From positions 1 to 64,000 of the forward strand of contig JADBYQ010000052.1 of assembly GCA_020402945.1 (NCBI GenBank): a stretch of DNA of 64,000 nt, given 5' to 3'. Both the position numbers and the translations under genes were made by a program. This DNA comes from Cytophagales bacterium (GTDB lineage Bacteria > Bacteroidota > Bacteroidia > Cytophagales > Cyclobacteriaceae). Positions 19,101 through 27,990 of this stretch are shown here, piece by piece. The stretch's first letter is position 1. The number at the start of each line of letters is the position of its first letter. The notes under the pieces were generated by a model. The model was not told where the DNA came from. It did no database searches and saw only the letters and a list, made by a program, of their open reading frames with translations.

Positions 19101-21508
19101 TTGATGAGTTTCAATGGGCGTTTGGTGATGGTGCGGGTAGCACTGAAGCCGCACCTACTCATCTTTACGCTCCCTCCGCACCACCATCTGCCACCACTTA
19201 CAATGTATCAATGCGACTGACCAATAGATGTGGAATAGATATTACCATCGCTCAAGATGTGATCATAAACCCGCCCCCACCACGTCCTACTTTGGCGCCA
19301 GCGAGTGCGTTATGCAATGGCCCCATAAGATTGGATGCGAATTCCGGAAATCTCACTTCAATTACTTCTTACTTGTGGAATAGTGGTGCTATTACAAAAA
19401 CGATCGACATTAATAATCCAGCGAGAGTTTCAGTGACAATCACAGATGTTAATGGTTGTACTGCAACAGCAAATGGTATTGTTGTCAATAACCGCCCAGT
19501 TTTAGACTTAGGTCCCGACCTTACAGTGTGTGAGGACAACACCACGCCCAATTTAAACGCGTTTAACTCAGGGGCTAGTTTCGTTTGGACGTTGAACGGA
19601 GCACCGAATGGAAATACGTTAGCTACCCAGGTGGTAGATACTTCACTACCCGCTGTTCTGACCTATGGAGTGACCGTTACTGACCCCGTTACATTGTGTA
19701 CCGCTACGGACTCTAAGACCTATACCGTTAAGGTTTCACCAAGCTTTACCTTAAGTGGCACCAATCCTACAAGCTGCAATACGGCAACTGGTACTGTTAC
19801 ACTGAACCTGAACAGTTCAACACCTGCGGGTGGTCCTTATTCGTATTTTATAAGTGGAACCTCTTTCAGCCAACAAGGCTTTGATCGTTCGGCTCCGTCA
19901 ACCGTTGGGCCATTGCCAGGAGTAAGAGCTGGAGCCGTTTCTGGAATTGTGCAAGATCAAATTTCGGGATGTACCATTTCGACTGCAATTCCATTAAGCG
20001 ATCCAGCACCTTACACTTTTAATACTTCGATAGTAGGAACAAATTGTGACCCTGTTACTCTTAATGTAACAACTGCTCCATCGGTTCAATTGAATCGCTT
20101 CCAGATCACAAACTCTGCTACCACTGCCCTGATAGAAGGTCCAACAATCTTCTCGCCTACGCGGACAAACTTCAACACAAGCCCTCTTCCCCAGGGCACA
20201 TATATTATTGAAGTAAGAGATGTAGGTTTATGCACCGTTGCTCGTTCTGTAACTGTTAATCCAGTGCCTGCTCCAGTCATTTCTATTTCTCAAAATTGCC
20301 TCACGCTATCGGCTTCGGGCGGCACAACCTATAGCTGGACTACTAGTGTGCCCGGAAGTATCGTTGGCCCAACAAATGGTTCAAGCATTCAAATAACTGG
20401 TATTGCCGGGACGTTAGTTACTTATACCGTATCTGATCTTACTGCTGCCTGTCCCGGCTCAGTCAGCGCTGCAATCACAATTCCCACTATCATTAATCCA
20501 GACTTTAGTCAGAGTAATGGCTGCTCCAATCAAGTGGTTCTTACTGCCATTCCAGTTGGAAACTTTACCTATCGCTGGTTCAAGGCTGGCGTTTTTCAAC
20601 CTACATTGGGTGGACGGTTAATCACATTAGGTCAAAGTGAAGATGGAGCAAGCTACGCGGTAGAAGTGGTGGATGCTATTAGTGGCTGTTTTGTTCGCTC
20701 TGCAGCAAAGCCAGTGCAGGTGAGTGGCCCTGTCGATGCGGCCGTTACGGGAACGCAAGCTTGCCAGGACAATAAGGATTTTACTCTTACTTCCATCACC
20801 ACAGCCACTGGCATTTCTTACGCATGGGCCTTTAATGGTACAACCATCGCAGGTCAATCTACCGCCACACTCAGTGATAATCGAGAAGGTACTTACCGAG
20901 TAACGATTAGTAAAGCCACCTGCAATGCCACTGCATCTATTCAAGTGATCAAAGCACCTATTCCTCTAGGCGAGTTACCTGATCGAGTGATTATCTGCAA
21001 CGATCCTGATAACAAAGATCCTAAGACGTCCCAAGTTGATTTAAATCCAGGTACGTTCACGACTTATAATTGGTTGAAAAATGACATCATTATTAATTTT
21101 ACTAATCGAGTTTTGACCGCTACCAGCGAAGGCATTTACAAGGTAGATTTAACGAATTCTTTTGGCTGCTCAAATTCGGATAACACAGAAGTGTTAAACG
21201 AGTGCATTCCAAAAATTGTTGGCCCCAATGCATTCCGTCCTGGTAATGCGATCAACTCGTTGAACAAAGAATTCTTTGTCTACAGCTTTTTCATTACTGA
21301 CAATTTTGAAGTGGCTATCTTTAATCGCTGGGGAGAGCTCGTTTTCTCAGACACAAAGAAAGATTTTAGATGGAATGGTGGATACGGAAATAATCCGGGA
21401 TTACCAGCACCTGGCGGCACCTACTCTTATGTGATTAAATACCAAAGTTCGTTCCGGCCTGAAGAGGGTATAAAAGAACAACGTGGTGGAATTGTCTTAC
21501 TTCGATAA
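16133..21508 (+). CDS. Giant SprB-like secreted protein with CHU_C (T9SS type B) domain
   Basis: Protein of 1791 residues. A basic n-region precedes a signal peptide ending ASHSIGQ (about residue 37); ATGs at 16160 and 16184 are alternative starts. Domains in order: a propeller-like domain from about 40 (NWYFGSTSDGIRFN), a PKD domain (LLWDFGDMSP, about 456), an Ig-like segment, a second copy of the propeller-like domain from about 607 (NIWYFGDRAGIDFN), a second PKD (FQWAFGDGAG, about 990), then many Ig/SprB-like repeats, and a CHU_C type B domain from about 1696 (GPNAFRPGN, FEVAIFNRWGELVFSD). It should be exported by the T9SS and displayed on the surface. A role in adhesion or gliding is inferred from SprB. 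Divergent from the PorP/SprF gene. TAAATTTG at 16110-16117 is a possible -7 box. Confidence 0.9.
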   Translation: MNKFRSRKHMKGKLTSRMAIRLSIVFIFSLFASHSIGQNLAQHNWYFGSTSDGIRFNRGTNLPKQVNDQVVPVPPFGTGGSAVATDPATSNLLFYSDGSRVFDAFHLLMLNGSGLLGNVAGNQPVAVCAVPGQANKYFLFANNANFATGGTITRSVVDMALFGNAVFPAPPQGNVEVLNKNAPIGGLTNRSEGMIMVPHANGTDYWLITHQNGSAVFSATLINAASYTSGTFVTTITSPLGPTPVPVTVSNFSYNHKLRKLAVAVQSPGDDALILNFDPATGAISFDRYILNTGIVLATNQSMYDIQWDIKGGQYLYVSRIGETGVAADVLQYDFLNPNVTLTSVLPAPVFRSYGLQLAPDSAIYHLYQSASGGPFLIEKFSKTDTIASQVIKTPQPFGTTNFNSTQFPSFLPPANINLTVDFSIPTESTVPTDPKVNCQNNAISFFPDVTPNADSLLWDFGDMSPPSRAWSPVHAYTTANETPGFSVSLTAFYQGQRSTVTKPVSIKAFTLELQLVQDTTACKCELPININDPDCGGTLTPNAFEVEVNPSGGTAPISYVWSNGDTGETLTPDESGYYYVTARDASGCETYAGVNVKQYDLSDQRSNIWYFGDRAGIDFNPLTPLVPPAARAVLTSAMTAPEGCAIICDRNGDVIFYTDGKNVYDKTNTLIPILPTGLDGELLSSQSALIVPVPGDETLYYIFTTQEIPGAGTNEIRYSIFDLKKNNGNGLITQANVLLFSKNTERITANGQWIIAHEYGNSSFRSYPISNQGIGKPVYSDIGSVHSFNSVQSGQGYMKLGARDNLAVALSTGTENLVELFHLNDTTGVLSNYRKIVLPQATGQVYGIEFASNGRRLFVSVSGTPSNIFEYFLDDNDILPPTLIPNPSLNVPAGLTLGAIQLAPDGRIYMAQDNTTSLATIDANGGTTLPLTPSSITFNSFDLLGRRSGLGLPNFVQQQGNGFGGPGFTFTGLCEGTPTNFVGTPTDAIDEFQWAFGDGAGSTEAAPTHLYAPSAPPSATTYNVSMRLTNRCGIDITIAQDVIINPPPPRPTLAPASALCNGPIRLDANSGNLTSITSYLWNSGAITKTIDINNPARVSVTITDVNGCTATANGIVVNNRPVLDLGPDLTVCEDNTTPNLNAFNSGASFVWTLNGAPNGNTLATQVVDTSLPAVLTYGVTVTDPVTLCTATDSKTYTVKVSPSFTLSGTNPTSCNTATGTVTLNLNSSTPAGGPYSYFISGTSFSQQGFDRSAPSTVGPLPGVRAGAVSGIVQDQISGCTISTAIPLSDPAPYTFNTSIVGTNCDPVTLNVTTAPSVQLNRFQITNSATTALIEGPTIFSPTRTNFNTSPLPQGTYIIEVRDVGLCTVARSVTVNPVPAPVISISQNCLTLSASGGTTYSWTTSVPGSIVGPTNGSSIQITGIAGTLVTYTVSDLTAACPGSVSAAITIPTIINPDFSQSNGCSNQVVLTAIPVGNFTYRWFKAGVFQPTLGGRLITLGQSEDGASYAVEVVDAISGCFVRSAAKPVQVSGPVDAAVTGTQACQDNKDFTLTSITTATGISYAWAFNGTTIAGQSTATLSDNREGTYRVTISKATCNATASIQVIKAPIPLGELPDRVIICNDPDNKDPKTSQVDLNPGTFTTYNWLKNDIIINFTNRVLTATSEGIYKVDLTNSFGCSNSDNTEVLNECIPKIVGPNAFRPGNAINSLNKEFFVYSFFITDNFEVAIFNRWGELVFSDTKKDFRWNGGYGNNPGLPAPGGTYSYVIKYQSSFRPEEGIKEQRGGIVLLR

Positions 21509-21519
21509 AATATACACCT

Positions 21520-21873
21520 ATGAAACTTCTAGTTTTTTTCATTGCGATCACACTTCTGACTAGTTCATTTGCACCACGACCCACTCAGTTGATTAACACT
21601 TCGCTAACGGTTACCGTAAGAGACGAGCTGGGCAACACAGTAGAAGGTGCCAGCATTAAACTTTTTGAAACGGAGGAAAACTATAACAAAGAAACCAATC
21701 CGGTGGCCGAAGGGAGTACAGATGCCAAGGGCAACTACCGCTTTAAGAAAATAAAAGCAGTCACTTACTTTGTGCTTGTGAAGAAAGGCGATAAAGACAA
21801 CATGGGTGGTGGTGAAAAGATCGGTAAGCTCGAAGACGGAAAGTTCAACAAAGTGACCATTGTTATTCAATGA
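21520..21873 (+). CDS. Small exported carboxypeptidase-regulatory-like protein
   Basis: Exported protein of 117 residues, signal peptide about 1-18. The mature part is one beta-sandwich of the carboxypeptidase-regulatory-like/SpaA type: LTVTVRDELGNTVEGASIKLFE, then GSTDAKGNYRFKKIKAVTYFV. It starts 11 bases after the SprB-like gene, so it is probably in the same operon. It could assist or cap the large surface protein, but this is inference. Confidence 0.78.
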   Translation: MKLLVFFIAITLLTSSFAPRPTQLINTSLTVTVRDELGNTVEGASIKLFETEENYNKETNPVAEGSTDAKGNYRFKKIKAVTYFVLVKKGDKDNMGGGEKIGKLEDGKFNKVTIVIQ

Positions 21874-21903
21874 TGAATTCCAAAAAAAGCAAGTGGTGCA
21901 CCT

Positions 21904-22431
21904 ATGGATAGAAAAGCACTCATTCAACTGGTTGAAAATTATTCGAGTCCTTTTCAAGAAGAACAACATTTTAAAAGTCAATTCTTAGAATTATTAAAGG
22001 CCGCCAACGCCTTTCAACGCACGCATTTACCCGGCCACATTACGGGGTCGGCCTGGGTCGTCAATAGCGATGCAACGAAAACGCTGTTGGTTCATCATGC
22101 CAAGCTCAACAAGTGGGTGCAGCCCGGAGGACATGCCGATGGAGATGAAAATGTAGTAGCTGTGGCGCAGAGCGAAGCAGAGGAAGAAACAGGACTCAAG
22201 AATTTCAAAATTGAAGGATCTATTTTTGATATAGATATTCACACGATTCCTGCCCGCAAGGATTTCCCGGAACACCAGCACTACGACATTCGATTTTTAC
22301 TTCGGGCTGATGAAAATGAGCGGGTTATCGTAAGCGAAGAATCGCACGATGTAAAGTGGATTCGAATTGATCAACTCAGGAATTATACGACAGAACGTTC
22401 GGTGCTTCGAATGAGCGAAAAATTAAGCTGA
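21904..22431 (+). CDS. NUDIX hydrolase with altered Nudix box
   Basis: NUDIX-fold protein of 175 residues. The Nudix box is recognisable at about residues 74-97 (GGHADGDENVVAV then EAEEETGL), but the normally invariant Arg of REUxEExGU is Ser90. The metal-binding Glu residues are kept. Family members hydrolyse nucleoside diphosphate derivatives; the substrate cannot be read from the sequence. It follows the small carboxypeptidase-regulatory gene by 30 bases and precedes the Sua5 gene by 18 bases. Confidence 0.85.
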   Translation: MDRKALIQLVENYSSPFQEEQHFKSQFLELLKAANAFQRTHLPGHITGSAWVVNSDATKTLLVHHAKLNKWVQPGGHADGDENVVAVAQSEAEEETGLKNFKIEGSIFDIDIHTIPARKDFPEHQHYDIRFLLRADENERVIVSEESHDVKWIRIDQLRNYTTERSVLRMSEKLS

Positions 22432-22449
22432 ACGTCTTAGCTTTGTGGA

Positions 22450-23415
22450 ATGGCCGAAATTGGTACCGACATTCTTAAAGCCAAAACACTTCTGGAAAAT
22501 GGCGAACTTGTGGGCATACCCACCGAGACGGTTTACGGGCTTGCCGGCAATGCATTAAACGTAGCCTCCGTTGCCAAAATTTTTGAGGTAAAGGATAGAC
22601 CTTTTTTTGATCCGTTGATTATCCATGTTGCTGATATTAGTTCGATGGGTGCGTATGTGGAAAACATACCTCCACTCGCGACCAAACTAGCACAGGTTTT
22701 TTGGCCAGGGCCTCTTACATTGGTGTTACCACGAAAACAAATCATCCCTGACCTTGTCACTTCGGGCATTGATACGGTGGGTATTCGCTGTCCTGCTCAT
22801 TCATTAACCCAACAACTATTAAAAGAATTATCTTTTCCGTTGGCTGCACCTAGCGCGAACCCTTTTGGCTATATAAGCCCAACAAAGGCATCGCACGTCA
22901 ATGACCAACTAGGAGAAAAAATTCAATACATTTTGGACGGTGGAGAGTGCACCGTTGGAATTGAGTCCACCATAGTTGGATTTGAAAACAACCAGCCGAA
23001 AATTTATAGAATGGGTGGGCTAAGCCTCGAAGATATAGAATCAGTAGCTGGGAAAACAAGGATTCAACTCCATTCCACTTCCAACCCGAAAGCACCCGGT
23101 CAATTGCAAAGCCACTACTCACCTAAAAAGAAATTGGTATTGGGTGATTTGAAAAAATTGGTAAAGACCTACGGTCCAAACGATGTTGGCGTTTTAGCCT
23201 TTAACGAATGGCGTAATGAAATTGAACCAGATCATCAAAGAATCCTCTCTCCTACTGGCGATGTTATTATAGCTGCACAAAACTTATTTTCTTACCTCCG
23301 CGAACTTGACCAACTTAACGTTGAGATAATAGTAGCCGAGGAAGTGCCTGACGTGGGGTTGGGTCGAGCTATAAACGATCGATTGCGGAGAGCATCCGCT
23401 GAAATCGATCGGTAA
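22450..23415 (+). CDS. L-threonylcarbamoyladenylate synthase (Sua5/TsaC)
   Basis: Makes threonylcarbamoyl-AMP from threonine, bicarbonate and ATP for the t6A37 modification of ANN-decoding tRNAs. The 321-residue length and two-part structure indicate the Sua5 type: a YrdC domain to about residue 200 (GIPTETVYGLAGNA, KDRPFFDPL, FWPGPLTLVLPR, PSANPFGYISPT, GIESTIVGFENN) followed by the linker PGQLQSHYSPKK and a smaller C-terminal Sua5 domain. TAGCTTTG at 22438-22445 matches a -7 box and would give an almost leaderless transcript from the ATG at 22450. Confidence 0.95.
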   Translation: MAEIGTDILKAKTLLENGELVGIPTETVYGLAGNALNVASVAKIFEVKDRPFFDPLIIHVADISSMGAYVENIPPLATKLAQVFWPGPLTLVLPRKQIIPDLVTSGIDTVGIRCPAHSLTQQLLKELSFPLAAPSANPFGYISPTKASHVNDQLGEKIQYILDGGECTVGIESTIVGFENNQPKIYRMGGLSLEDIESVAGKTRIQLHSTSNPKAPGQLQSHYSPKKKLVLGDLKKLVKTYGPNDVGVLAFNEWRNEIEPDHQRILSPTGDVIIAAQNLFSYLRELDQLNVEIIVAEEVPDVGLGRAINDRLRRASAEIDR

Positions 23416-23469
23416 ATAATCTCTATGAAATAGTCTTTTTCGCTACCTTACCAGCCCTAAAACGATAGC

Positions 23470-24570
23470 ATGGAAAAGACTAAAAAACTATTAGTACTAA
23501 CAGGTGGTGGTGATTGCCCCGGACTTAACGCAGTCATACGAGGAATTGCCAAAAGAGCTCGCAAAGAAAAAAATTGGGAAGTATATGGAAGTGTAGAAGC
23601 TTTCAATGGCGTGTTCAGCAACCCTCCTGAATTAATTAAATTGACTAGGTCAAGAACGGGTGGCATCCATGTACGAGGCGGAACTATTTTGAGAACAACC
23701 AACAAAGGTAACCCCATTCATTTTCCAGTCGTTCAGCCTGATGGCACGTTCAAATTTATTGATCGTTCGGAAGAATTGGTCAAGCGGATCAAAGAACTTG
23801 GCTTTGACGCAGTGATCAATATTGGTGGCGATGGCTCGCAAAAAATATCACAAGCTCTTTTCAAAAAAGGATTGAACGTCATTGGAGTGCCGAAAACAAT
23901 CGACAACGATCTGTCTTCAACCGATATGACCTTCGGATTTCAAACAGCTGTGCAGATTGCCACCGATAGTTTTGATAAGTTAGTGACCACCGCAGAGAGC
24001 CACGACCGGGTTATGATCATGGAGGTAATGGGCCGCGATGCCGGATGGATTGCGCTCCATACTGCAATTGCTGGCGGTGCGGAAATTTGTTTGATTCCAG
24101 AAATACCCTATGATGTTAACAAAATTGTAAAGCGAATTCAATCCCGTTATGTCAATGGAAAAGGATTTGTAAATATTGTAATTTCTGAAGGAGCTAAGGC
24201 AAAGGATGGCTCGATTGTTTCCAGTCAAGGATCGAAGGGCTCCGAACACGTGCGCCTTGGTGGGGTGGCCTATCAGCTATCGAAACAGTTAAAAGATGCA
24301 GGGTGTGAAGCAGAGATTCGCGAAACAGTTCTCGGGCACGTACAGCGAGGTGGCGGGCCTACTGCGTTCGACAGGGTGTTGGCTACTTTGTTTGGCGTGA
24401 AGGCGGTGGAACTACTATTGGAAGGTAACTTTGGCCGTATGGTAGCATTGAAAAACAACACGATTGCATCAGTCACCCTCGAAGAGGCCACTGAGAAATA
24501 TAATTTCGTGGATAAAAATGGATACCTCGTCAAGGCAGCGAAAGGTTTAGGCATTAGTTTCGGAGATTGA
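23470..24570 (+). CDS. pfkA: 6-phosphofructokinase
   Basis: Phosphorylates fructose 6-phosphate in glycolysis. Protein of 366 residues with the family motifs LTGGGDCPGLNAVIRG, GGDGS (119-123), VPKTIDND (catalytic Asp145), FGFQTAVQIATDS, MEVMGRDAGWIA and GHVQRGGGPTAFD. Gly122 (E. coli Gly104 position) argues for ATP, whereas Lys142 (E. coli Gly124 position) is typical of the PPi-type and mixed-clade enzymes; this Gly/Lys pair is found in a clade that is usually ATP-dependent. It lies 64 bases upstream of pgk, so the two glycolytic genes probably form one unit. Confidence 0.93.
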   Translation: MEKTKKLLVLTGGGDCPGLNAVIRGIAKRARKEKNWEVYGSVEAFNGVFSNPPELIKLTRSRTGGIHVRGGTILRTTNKGNPIHFPVVQPDGTFKFIDRSEELVKRIKELGFDAVINIGGDGSQKISQALFKKGLNVIGVPKTIDNDLSSTDMTFGFQTAVQIATDSFDKLVTTAESHDRVMIMEVMGRDAGWIALHTAIAGGAEICLIPEIPYDVNKIVKRIQSRYVNGKGFVNIVISEGAKAKDGSIVSSQGSKGSEHVRLGGVAYQLSKQLKDAGCEAEIRETVLGHVQRGGGPTAFDRVLATLFGVKAVELLLEGNFGRMVALKNNTIASVTLEEATEKYNFVDKNGYLVKAAKGLGISFGD

Positions 24571-24576
24571 CGAGTA

Positions 24577-24627
24577 ATTCAAATTCAAGATTCAAGATTC
24601 AAGATTTAGCATTCAATATTTAACATT
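24577..24627. repeat. Short-word tandem repeat between pfkA and pgk
   Basis: Three perfect tandem copies of ATTCAAG (24583-24603) are followed by degenerate relatives (ATTTAGC, ATTCAAT, ATTTAAC). The word is close to the ATTCAAC unit inside purL at 53766-53786. It occupies nearly the whole gap between pfkA and pgk. Confidence 0.75.
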
Positions 24628-24633
24628 TCCTCA

Positions 24634-25818
24634 ATGAAAACCATCAACGACATCAATTTTAAAAATAAGCGAGCACTTGTTCGAGTAGACTTTAATGTTC
24701 CATTAGATAAAGAATTTAACGTAACAGATGACAACCGTATAAGAGCCACGATACCGACCATCAAAAAAATATTATCAGATGGCGGAAGTGCAGTACTGAT
24801 GTCGCACTTAGGGCGACCAAAGGGAGGACCCGAAGAAAAATACTCTCTCAAACACACACTAAAAACGTTGGAAGGATTACTGGGCATTTCTGTACAATTT
24901 GCCAATGATAGCATCAGCGAAGAGTCGTTCAAACAATCCGCAGCCTTAAAACCAGGAGAAGTTCTTTTGTTAGAAAATCTGCGTTTTTACAAAGAAGAAG
25001 AAAAGGGTGATCTCGCTTTCGCGGAAAAATTAGCAAAGCATGGAGATGTTTATGTGAACGATGCTTTTGGCACTGCCCATCGTGCTCATGCCTCTACCAC
25101 GATTGTGGCTCAATTCTTCGAGGAGAAATGTGCCGGTTATGTAATGGCCGCTGAATTGGATAATGCCGAAAAGGTATTGGGAAATGCAGTAAAGCCATTT
25201 ACAGCCATTATGGGAGGTGCAAAAATATCTGACAAAATTTTGATCATTGAGAAACTGCTCGATAAAGTCAATCACCTAATCATTGGTGGTGGAATGGCCT
25301 ATACTTTTTTTAAGGCTTTGGGTGGAAATATTGGGAACTCATTGGTAGAGGAAGATAAACTTGATCTCGCCAAAGAATTGATTCAAAAAGCAAAAGCAAA
25401 GGGTGTGGAACTTCATTTGCCCATTGACTCTATTGTTGCTGATAAGTTTGACGCAAATGCCAACACAAAGATCTCCAACAACAATTCGATTGAGGCAGGT
25501 TGGATGGGCTTGGATATCGGGCCGCAGGCTCAGGTTGTCTTTGCCCGTGTGATCGAAGAATCGAAAACCATTTTATGGAACGGCCCCATGGGTGTTTTTG
25601 AAATGGAGAAGTTTGAAAAAGGAACGAAAGGAGTAGCAGAATCCGTGGTAAAAGCAACGGAGAAAGGCGCTTTCTCCCTGATTGGCGGTGGCGATTCAGC
25701 TGCAGCCGTTGCCAAATTTGGCTTTGAAGATAAAGTAAGTTACGTATCGACAGGTGGTGGCGCTCTGTTAGAGTATTTCGAAGGCAAGGTTCTGCCAGGT
25801 GTAAAAGCACTTGGATAA
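24634..25818 (+). CDS. pgk: Phosphoglycerate kinase
   Basis: Glycolytic kinase transferring phosphate from 1,3-bisphosphoglycerate to ADP. 394 residues, the normal bacterial length. Motifs in order: [13 protein letters not shown] at the N-terminus, [39 protein letters not shown], the hinge region [10 protein letters not shown], and the nucleotide-binding [15 protein letters not shown] with the C-terminal [15 protein letters not shown]. All substrate-binding motifs look intact. It ends 10 bases before the next gene's ATG. Confidence 0.97.
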   Translation: MKTINDINFKNKRALVRVDFNVPLDKEFNVTDDNRIRATIPTIKKILSDGGSAVLMSHLGRPKGGPEEKYSLKHTLKTLEGLLGISVQFANDSISEESFKQSAALKPGEVLLLENLRFYKEEEKGDLAFAEKLAKHGDVYVNDAFGTAHRAHASTTIVAQFFEEKCAGYVMAAELDNAEKVLGNAVKPFTAIMGGAKISDKILIIEKLLDKVNHLIIGGGMAYTFFKALGGNIGNSLVEEDKLDLAKELIQKAKAKGVELHLPIDSIVADKFDANANTKISNNNSIEAGWMGLDIGPQAQVVFARVIEESKTILWNGPMGVFEMEKFEKGTKGVAESVVKATEKGAFSLIGGGDSAAAVAKFGFEDKVSYVSTGGGALLEYFEGKVLPGVKALG

Positions 25819-25828
25819 ATCCAATTCC

Positions 25829-26341
25829 ATGAAACAAATTTTCTTAGTTACCTTTTTTTTGACCTTGTCATGGTTAGCAAACGGTCAAGCTGTCGATTAT
25901 TTAAAGGATGTTAAAACAGAAGATGCGATCATCAAAGCGTTGTACGAAGTAATTTCTGGAGAGCCAAATGCGCCTCGTGATTGGGATCGGTTTCGATTTT
26001 TGTTTAAACCAGAGGGTCGCCTTATTCCTACACGTAAAAGTGATACGGGCGATCTAACAATTAAGCCCTTGACAGCTGAAGAATATGTTCAGCTGTTTCA
26101 GTCGCGCATACCAACGGGCTTTTTCGAGCGTGAGCTAAGTCGCAAGTCAGAAAGTTATGGTACGGTGACTCATGCCTTTAGTACATACGAGACGAAGGAG
26201 AAAAAAGATGGGCCGGTAACAAATCGTGGCATCAATAGCATTCAGCTATTCAAAGACAAGGATCGGTATTACATCGTGACGATATTTTGGTGTGCTGAGA
26301 GTATGGGTTTCCCATTGCCCCCACAGTATTTAACCAAGTAG
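25829..26341 (+). CDS. Exported protein, possibly SnoaL/NTF2-like
   Basis: Exported protein of 170 residues from ATG 25829, chosen because it places the signal peptide (FLVTFFLTLSWLANGQ) at the N-terminus; the frame is open from 25811 inside the end of pgk. The mature part, with PRDWDRFRFLFKPEGRLIP, IKPLTAEEYVQLF and a closing GINSIQLFKDKDRYYIVTIFW, looks like an NTF2-like cone-fold domain. I do not recognise a specific function. It lies between pgk and an M20-like peptidase gene, all on the same strand. Confidence 0.7.
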   Translation: MKQIFLVTFFLTLSWLANGQAVDYLKDVKTEDAIIKALYEVISGEPNAPRDWDRFRFLFKPEGRLIPTRKSDTGDLTIKPLTAEEYVQLFQSRIPTGFFERELSRKSESYGTVTHAFSTYETKEKKDGPVTNRGINSIQLFKDKDRYYIVTIFWCAESMGFPLPPQYLTK

Positions 26342-26365
26342 CTAACCCAAATACCCCACATCGAA

Positions 26366-27907
26366 ATGAAAAAATGTTTTCTTCTTATTCTTGTTGCCAT
26401 TCATTTCTGCAGCCAGGTCTTCGGGCAGCGACCTAAGAACTTGAATTTAGAGGCGGTCGCGGAAAAATTTGCGATCAACTCATTTGATGAATTCTATGAA
26501 CTACATCATTTGCCTAACGATGCTCATTTCCCAGCAGATATTGAAAAAAATGTTCTGTGGTGTGAGGCTGCCTTTGCAAAGCGTGGATTTACTACTCAAC
26601 GATTAAAAACAGCAACTGTTCCTCTACTTTTAGCAGAGCGCAAGACAACAGCAAAACAGGTAGGTGGGAAGACTCCCATAACCGTGTTGGTTTATTTGCA
26701 AATCGATGGCCAGCCGGTAGACGCAACTAAATGGGATCAGGATAGCCCCTGGAATCCAACACTAAAAGAAAAAGATGCAGCCGGAAAGTGGAACACCCTT
26801 CCGTTTCAAAAACTAAAGTCGGGAGCCATAAACCGCGACTGGCGGATTTTTGTCCGTTCAGCCTCAGATGCCAAAGGGCCTGCCATGGCATTTATTGCCT
26901 CCTTGGATGCATTGAAAGAATTAAAATTAGAACCGAACTACAACCTGAAGGTAATTATGGACTTTGAGGAAGAACTTGGTTCACCTCACCTGCCGCTGGC
27001 GGTGGCAGACTACAAAAAAGAATTAGCCGCAGATCGTCTTATCATCTTTGATGGGCCAAGGCACGTGAGCAATGAACCAACGCTGTCGTTTGGCGCGAGA
27101 GGCATCTGCGAGATTACACTGACAGTACAAGGACCGCGTACACCGGTGCACAGCGGCAACTATGGCAACTATACTCCCAATCCTGCTTTGCGTCTGGCAC
27201 AACTGCTCAGTTCAATGAAGGATGAAGAAGGTCGTGTTACAATTCCCGGGTTTTATGATGGAGTCATTTTAACAAATGAAGAAAAGAATGTACTGTCGAA
27301 AGTTCCTGATGATGAAAATGAAATTAAAAAATTTTTAGGCATTGCCGAGCCCGATAAAATTGGAGCTAATTTTCAAGAATCATTGCAATATCCCACACTG
27401 AACATACGAGGACTTGATGCACTTTATGTTGGTGACCAAGCGAGAACGTTAATTCCAGCCAAGGCAGTTGCCGAAATTGACATCCGACTAGTGCCGAGCA
27501 GTGACCCAAAACGACTCATCGAATTGGTAAGAAAACACGTGGAGTCGAAAGGCTACTACGTTATTGATCGTGACCCTACTGAGGAGGAAAGATTAACCTA
27601 TCCCAGAATTGTAAATTTTCAAGCAAAGATTTCTTATCTGGCTTTTCAAACACCTTTTGATTCTGAGTGTGGCAAATGGCTAAGCAAAGCCATGTTCACG
27701 GCATTTGGAAAAGAGCCGATTAAGATTCGCACTGCCGGGGGGTCGATTCCAATTTCACCATTTGTCACAACACTGGGTATTCCAGCCGTAGCTGTGCCTA
27801 CCGTAAATGCCGACAACAATCAGCACGCGGAGAATGAAAACATCCGTGTAGGTAACTATATCGATGCCGTAAAAACTTTTCTGGCGATTATGCTAGAGAA
27901 AATTTAG
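26366..27907 (+). CDS. Exported M20-family metallopeptidase homologue
   Basis: Exported protein of 513 residues with a signal peptide (ends SQVFGQ). M20/ArgE-DapE-type features are present: VYLQIDGQPVD, DSPWNPTL, SASDAKGPAMAF, DFEEELGSPHL, the dimerisation-domain region RTPVHSGNYGNY, and near the end AGGSIPISPF and NADNNQHAENENIRVG. The first metal ligand, usually His in GHYDVQP, is Gln112 here, while the bridging Asp, the Glu pair and the late His are kept. It may be a dipeptidase or amidase with altered metal site, or a specialised Bacteroidota subfamily. The start at 26366 follows the previous gene by 24 bases. Confidence 0.85.
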   Translation: MKKCFLLILVAIHFCSQVFGQRPKNLNLEAVAEKFAINSFDEFYELHHLPNDAHFPADIEKNVLWCEAAFAKRGFTTQRLKTATVPLLLAERKTTAKQVGGKTPITVLVYLQIDGQPVDATKWDQDSPWNPTLKEKDAAGKWNTLPFQKLKSGAINRDWRIFVRSASDAKGPAMAFIASLDALKELKLEPNYNLKVIMDFEEELGSPHLPLAVADYKKELAADRLIIFDGPRHVSNEPTLSFGARGICEITLTVQGPRTPVHSGNYGNYTPNPALRLAQLLSSMKDEEGRVTIPGFYDGVILTNEEKNVLSKVPDDENEIKKFLGIAEPDKIGANFQESLQYPTLNIRGLDALYVGDQARTLIPAKAVAEIDIRLVPSSDPKRLIELVRKHVESKGYYVIDRDPTEEERLTYPRIVNFQAKISYLAFQTPFDSECGKWLSKAMFTAFGKEPIKIRTAGGSIPISPFVTTLGIPAVAVPTVNADNNQHAENENIRVGNYIDAVKTFLAIMLEKI

Positions 27908-27990
27908 AAATTACCTCACACCAAACGAAGAGCAGCCAATTTTCAAATTATTGCATTTTCAAATTGTGAAATTGGACTATCTTGCAGCCC

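Noticed and set aside
24577..24627. CRISPR-like array
   Set aside because: The units are only seven bases and adjacent, with no spacers; there are no cas genes in the window.
25430..25837. 135-codon open frame antisense to pgk
   Set aside because: It is a shadow of the conserved pgk C-terminal domain and has no motif of its own.
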